A DNA stretch of 64,000 nt from Cohnella ginsengisoli (GTDB lineage Bacteria > Bacillota > Bacilli > Paenibacillales > Paenibacillaceae): positions 1,426,001-1,490,000 of the forward strand of contig NZ_JAPDHZ010000003.1 of the NCBI RefSeq assembly GCF_029525555.1. The letters run 5' to 3'. The notes under the pieces were generated by a model. The model did not search any database. It was not told the DNA's origin and saw nothing but the letters and a program-made list of their open reading frames with translations. The position numbers and the translations under genes were made by a program. This document shows, one piece after another, positions 58,601-64,000 of this stretch; positions within the stretch are counted from its first letter, which is position 1, and each line of letters starts with the position of its first letter.

Positions 58601-61600
58601 CGCTGTCGACATGAACGACGACATGATCGGAATCCGTCACGACCAGCGTATGCTGCAGCGCCTGCTTTTCTTCGTCACTGAGGCTTTCCAGGTCTTCCGT
58701 TTTCACGTCGTAAGGATAGTACTTCTGCTCCGACGGCGCGTGTTTGCCCGCCTCGTAAGATACGTCCAGCTTGGCCGGCTTCGGCTTCGGCAGGAATACT
58801 TCTGCCGCATCGGACAGTTCGCTGACGAGCAGCGACGACAGCGTCTCGCCGTCGGACGCGTAGTTCGCACGCACGATCATCACGCGCAGCTTGTACGTCT
58901 GCTCCGTGTCGAGTCCCGCCAGCACGAAGCGCTGATTCGCGCCCAGCGCAGGGTTCGGCTGGAATTCATAGGACGTGCCATTGTAATCCACGTTGCCGTT
59001 CGCGTCGGCCGGATAAACGCGGTAAGCGGTCGTGCTCGCATATCCCGCATCCGCGAAGCTGATCGTCACGCCTGCATCTCCGCTTGCTACAGCCTTGATG
59101 TTGGCAGGCTTGGCCAGCATCTGCGAAGCCTTGTAGGAGATCGGCTGCTCCAGCGTCTTGAACACCGGCGCATACGACTCGCTGTCCGCAACGAGCGCTA
59201 GGTAATAGTCGCCAGGCAGGTTGTTCGCCGGCAGCGTTACCGTAGTAATGCCCGAGGCCGGGAGATTGTCGGCCAGCACTTGGCCGACTGGCTCATTGGC
59301 GTCGTTCGCCATGATCAGCCTGACCTTCGTGTCCGGCTTGGCATTGTCGACTTGCCAGGTCACTTCGTAGGCATTGCGCTCCGCTTGGGCCGAAGCCGTC
59401 AGCTTGGCCACCTGAGGGATCGGCGCCAACGCATATTGCTGAATCGTCGCATAACCCTTCGTTTGGACGCTCAGCGTGCCCGTCGATTTGACGTCCACCG
59501 TTACTTTAAGTCCCGTGTCGTCGAGAATCGCGTTGCGGCCCGCCGCGTCCGGCGTCGCGTTGAGCTTGATTTCCGCACCGTCCGTGCCGTAAATCTTCGT
59601 GCCAAGATCGCCTCCGGCGATATCGAGCAGGTATTTACCCTTTTCCATCATCGACAGGTTGTACGTATATACGGCGTCAGGGCCGTACAGATCGGCCATC
59701 GTCGACTTTTGCGACAAGGTCATCGCGTCCAGATCGGTGAAGCCGCCCGACTTCACGATCCAGATGCCGTCCTTATCCACGTCGACCAAGGCGGTGACTA
59801 CGCCGTGCTGCTGGTCGTAGATTGCATTCCAATCCGACGAATTCTTGTCGAAGACGAGCGGGTACAGCGTGCCGTCGGGACGGTAGAGCTTGGTGTCCTC
59901 ATTGCCGCCGTAAATATCGAGCGTCGCCTGGAAGCCTTTGAGTCCCGTGAAATTCGCGGCAGCCGCAAATTCGGAGCCTCCGCGCCATGCCATCGTCTCG
60001 CTCATCGTCGCATCCGTACGCATGCGGTACAGATTCACCTTGGCGTCCGCGCCTGCATCGACGTACCAGCGCTCTGCGCCCGGCGCCTCGACGAGCATCC
60101 ATGTCGTGCCGTCCGCTTCGTCACGCTTGACGTTCCAAGCCGCGTTCGCCGCATTCGCTTCGGTTGCATATACTCTGCCGTCGGCCTTGATCAGCGCGGC
60201 ATCGGCTGCGCCGCCGACGATCTCGACGAGGTATTTGCCTTGACGGACGATGTCCAGCGGGACCAAGTTCTTGGCGGTCGCGCCGTTCAGTTCGGCGGCG
60301 ATGTCGCCGATCGAGCTATCGTTGTCCCCTGCATACAGAACCTTGTGCACCGTGATGCCCAGGCTGGCGCCTGCGACGATCTTCCAAGCGCCTGGCGTCA
60401 AAGCCGCTTCAATAACGAGCACGCCTTTTTCCGCGTCGTAATAAGCGTTCGGCGCCTTGTCGTCCTTCTTCTCGAAGCGGATCTCGTACTCGGAGCCGTA
60501 CGGCGAGATCAGCTTGAGGCCGTCCGTATCGCCCTTGACGGCGATAAGCGCCTCGTAGGATTCGCCTGCGACAAAAGCGTGCGAGAACTTGCCGTCCGCC
60601 GTCTTCGTCACGGTCGGATTCGTCTCCGTGACTTCGGTCGCGATCTGGCCCTTGACATAAGTCCCCAAGAGGGAGGCGCGAATGCCGCTTTGGCTGAACA
60701 TCTTTTCGCCGAGGACCCCAGGCACGTCGCCGAAGTCGGCTGCCGTCGATTCGAATACGCCGTTCGGGTCGACGTACCAGAACCAGCTCTTGATTTTATT
60801 GACGACCGCCTTGCCGGTGTTGACGACCGCGCTTCCGATATTTTTCAAGGTGGAGGCCATATCGACATCCCAGTCGAAGCTGCGCGTCGCGAACGGATAC
60901 TTCACGACGAAGCCGATGCCGATGACCGACAGCGCGGCTCTGAACCGCGAAGAATCGACGCCGACTTCCGCGCTGGAGAGACGCTGTCCGCCGACCAGCG
61001 GTACCGACCGCGGGATTTGGACCGCCGTTTTCGCGTAGCCGGTGAACGAAGAGCCTTGGAAGTACTTGACGACCACCTGTCCGACGAGAATGTCGAGCAC
61101 GTTGACGGTCGCGCCCATATCGAAGCCCGCGCGGTCGTAGCCGCGGTAGCCGGTCGGATTGAACACGATGAACATGTCGACGCCGGCTACGTTGATTGAG
61201 TAGATCGCGAGCTTGCCAGATGCGCCGAAGTGATTGGCCGACAGGTCGATGCGCAGGTCGTTGCCGTTGACCATGTAGTTGCCGCCGAGCTTAGGCGTCA
61301 AGTAGTCGGACAGGCCGCCAAGCACGGAGAACGTCAGCGGAGCTTCGGACAGCGCGGTCATGTTGGAGACGCCCCCGCCGAGCTTCGTAATCTGCGCGCC
61401 GGTGGAGCCGATCTTGATCTCCTTTTTGACGGCGAAGCTGATCGAGTCGAGCTTCTTGTCCTTGAGCAGCAGGTCGATATCGAAGCCGACCTTTGCCTTC
61501 TTCAGCTCGGCCGACGCGCCGACGCCAAACTCCGGCGTGCGGGTGTCGATGCTGAACCGCAGCTCGGCCGCTTCGAGCGGACCGCTCTTGAAGTCGGCGC

Positions 61601-64000
61601 TAGCTTTGAGGTTGGCCGCCAGATCGAAGCGGTTTTTCATGAAATCCAGCGCCGTAACGTTGGCATTTGCGCCAATCTTGGTGCTGCCGATCTTGAAGCC
61701 GAGATCGGCGTTGCCGGTGATGCGGATGCCGCCCTTGATGAAGGTGAACGAATTAATACTGACCGGCATGTTCATTCCGGTATAATCAAATGCTTTGGAT
61801 ACTGGGAAAGAAAAGCTCTCCGGATCGAACTCGAAGTCGCCCTCAAGAATCGTATAAGTCGACAAGATCGGAATCGTATTTTTGCCGTTCACATACAAAC
61901 GGCCTTTGCCCGAAATCGTCGGTGGTGCAAGTTTATTGTGATTGTCTATCACGAGCTCGGTGCCCTTGAACAGCAGATTGTCGTTGATCGTCACGACCGC
62001 ATTGGTATCCCGAAGGCGATATACGCCAGGCTCTGATGCGTTGACGACAAAGGGGCCGCGCAGTGTGATTTCGTCCACTTCGGACGCCGTGCGCTTGCTT
62101 GGCGGTTTCGGGTTGTCGACGGTAACTTCTTCGTAATTGATCGAACGGTAAGCCTTGTCGTCCGTCAGCTCGATCGCGTCGGTAAAGGTCTTATCGTCGA
62201 AAAACGCATGCTCGATGCTGACATTATACTTGCCGAGCGGCAGCGTCTTCCCTTCCGGCTTGGGCAGCTTGATCTTCAGTCCCGAGGTTCCGACCGTTTC
62301 GATATCGGATCGCGGAATGACGTATGAATCGCTGCCTTTGCTGATCGTCACTTTAAGGTCCGTGTACGGCAGGCGCTTTTTCAGCCAGTACAGATTTTCG
62401 CCGACGACCTGCACGGATTCGGCGTCCTCGTAGTAAACCTTGGACGGACCGACGCGCGAATACTTGACGCCGTCCTGCGGCATCGGCATTTGCACGGCGA
62501 ACTGTACCGGATCGCCTTCCGCCGGTCCCTTGTTATTCGATGCAACGGCTTTAACTTCGTAATACGTGTCTTCTTTCAGATGCTCCAGCGTGAGGCTGTA
62601 GTTGCCGGAGGAATTCACGACCGAAGGAACCGTACCACCGGCGGAGAGCCACGCCCCATTGCCGGCATCCGTCTTCTCTCTATATTTGACGCCCCATGTC
62701 GAGCTCGCGCCGCCGGTATTGATGATATTAACCGGTATTAGGGCTCGCTGCTCGTTCGCATTGTCCGCATTGTACAGCGGCGTTGGCGTACCCGTCTCGA
62801 CTTGCGGCGGCGTCGTCACTTTGACGTCGTAATAAGCGCCATATTCCGTCGAGATCCGGAAGCTCGGTATCGGCTTCGTCGCATCGATCGCGGTGTAGTA
62901 ATAGGTCGCATTTCCGTTCTCGTCCGTTTTCAAGCTTGGCGCCGAAGAGAGCGGCGCAAACTCGTTGTCGGGATCGAGGAACGTCACGTTATCAGGTTTT
63001 TCCACAAACAAATCGATATTTTGGCCGGGATTTTTTTTGGAATCCTTCAGATTCAGATCCGCTTTGTAGTACACGGCATTTTCTACACTGTTTCCCGTGT
63101 TATCTGCTGTCGGCGGATTATAAACCGCGGCGTTGACCGACATGATGCTCGGCGCTTCCACGTAGGTGGCGCTGTTCAGGTCGATCGGATCGTATTTGTT
63201 CGTGAAGTACCACTGTTTAATCAGATGATTTTGCCAGGCGCTGCCCGTCGCGGCGGTGAAGCCGACATAGACGTCCTTAGAAGCGATCACGTTTTCCAAG
63301 TTGAGCCCCGTATACGTAAGCTTAGGCTGGGCCGGCCTAGTACTGGAATTGTTGTAATAGACGGACAGCGTCTTGTCCGCCGCCTTGTAGTCGATCCAGA
63401 CGTACACGTCTTGTCCCGAATTGAAGTCGATGCCATTGCTGGGCTCGGCATATACGCCCTGGCTGCCGTGGGACACGACGCCGTTCAAATCGACCGCGAC
63501 ATGGTTATCGCTCGGATCGCCGTTGTTGCCCCATTGGGACGATCCGTTGTTGAAGGTATCGAACTCGACGCCGACGCTGTTCGGGATGTTCTCGAAGCCC
63601 ATCCCGCCCCCGAGGCTCCCCGCGCTGTTCGATTTGGTCTGAACGGCAAACACGAGTCCGTCTGCGCCTTGCGGCACGCCGGACAAAGCGCCTGCGCCGT
63701 TCATATTGAACGTGAAATAAGTACTAAAGCCGCTGTTATCGCGCAGCGACACTTTGTCCCAGTTGAACACGGTACCGAATTGGTTGCCTTGAGCCGGCGT
63801 CAGCCTCAAGCTGCCATCGGGCATAAACGTGGAAGCGCCGTTAAACGACAGCCGGTTGGCCGCCTCTTTAAAATCGTTATACAAAAACGTAATATACTTC
63901 GACGGCTTATCCGCCGCATGGGCCGTACTCCCAACGGAAGCGAATCCCGACAGCATTATTTGGAACATAAGCAAAAACGCAAGCACGGCCGCAATCTTGC
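55621..64000 (-). CDS. giant L-type lectin / cadherin-like / SLH surface protein (5' end outside window, frame broken twice)
   Basis: At least ~2,790 residues; the frame is open to the window edge, where a hydrophobic signal sequence ending THAA is entered without its start codon. Order from the N-terminus: L-type lectin domain (~63880-63160, with GVEFDTFNN), FN3-like and IPT-like regions (~62800-62150), a long strand-rich region without known domain (~61950-60800), four related ~100-residue units with KYL(V/L)(E/D)I-x-GG (~60600-59400), FN3 (~59390-58800), bacterial Ig-like domain (~58420-58190), several cadherin-like beta-sandwich domains (~58100-56890), a pre-SLH domain, and three SLH domains (~56170-55624) that bind secondary wall polymer. 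Breaks are T runs at 56641-56646 and 56783-56788. Likely a wall-bound adhesin or glycan-binding protein. Confidence 0.85.

Noticed and set aside
1178..63000. Many long plus-strand open frames antisense to the minus-strand genes (for example 24664-25443, 57741-59201, 59280-61199)
   Set aside because: High GC content leaves antisense frames open; their products are Arg/Val/Asp-rich, without domains or ribosome sites, and lie opposite convincing genes.

Overview
The window is GC-rich DNA from a Gram-positive, very probably a Paenibacillaceae bacterium (Paenibacillus/Cohnella type). This is inferred from the combination of a YesM/YesN-type sensor pair, a lipoprotein-dependent LplA/LplB/LplC-type sugar importer, a lipobox signal peptide, three C-terminal SLH domains on a giant surface protein, an extended SodF-like superoxide dismutase and strong GGAGG ribosome binding sites. 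No rRNA, tRNA, CRISPR array, prophage or intact insertion sequence was seen.

Layout. 1-0.9 kb: 3' end of a beta-helix protein. 0.95-17 kb (minus strand): a glycan-use locus, transcribed from high to low coordinates as importer (two permeases, binding lipoprotein), then GH78 alpha-L-rhamnosidase, GH105 unsaturated uronyl hydrolase, GH2 beta-mannosidase, a DUF4091 protein, a small unknown protein, and finally the response regulator and histidine kinase likely to control it. 17.1-18.6 kb (plus): an MFS transporter with an acetolactate-synthase-type ACT domain fused to its N-terminus. 18.7-26.4 kb (minus): one secreted ~2,550-residue protein with two beta-helix domains, discoidin and FN3 modules, built by internal duplication. 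26.7-33.9 kb: a sugar-phosphate cluster (class II aldolase, PfkB kinase, DeoR regulator, two Gfo/Idh/MocA oxidoreductases, M55 D-aminopeptidase) divergent from a SIS-domain isomerase. 34.3-41.0 kb (minus): a tightly coupled amino-sugar operon (two TIM-barrel isomerases, two oxidoreductases, NagB, NagA, AraC regulator). 41.2-55.5 kb: mostly housekeeping genes (RpoD-like sigma factor lacking region 1.1, Ddl, amidase, aconitase, SepM/YlbL-type protease, IclR regulator, alpha/beta hydrolase, superoxide dismutase, thermolysin-type protease). 55.6-64.0 kb (minus): a lectin/cadherin-like/SLH surface protein that runs off the window.

Together the first 41 kb reads as extracellular capture and degradation of a plant-type polysaccharide (rhamnose-, uronate- and possibly mannose-containing), import of oligosaccharides, intracellular trimming and entry of amino sugars or ketose phosphates into glycolysis.

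Two window-wide features matter for any reader. First, 21 reading-frame breaks occur in otherwise well conserved genes, every one at a homopolymer run and 19 of them explained by one extra base; genes are therefore annotated across the breaks as single CDSs. Second, three of the convergent gene junctions carry unrelated tandem repeats that nevertheless share a ~51-bp period, each lying between a stop codon and a shared terminator.
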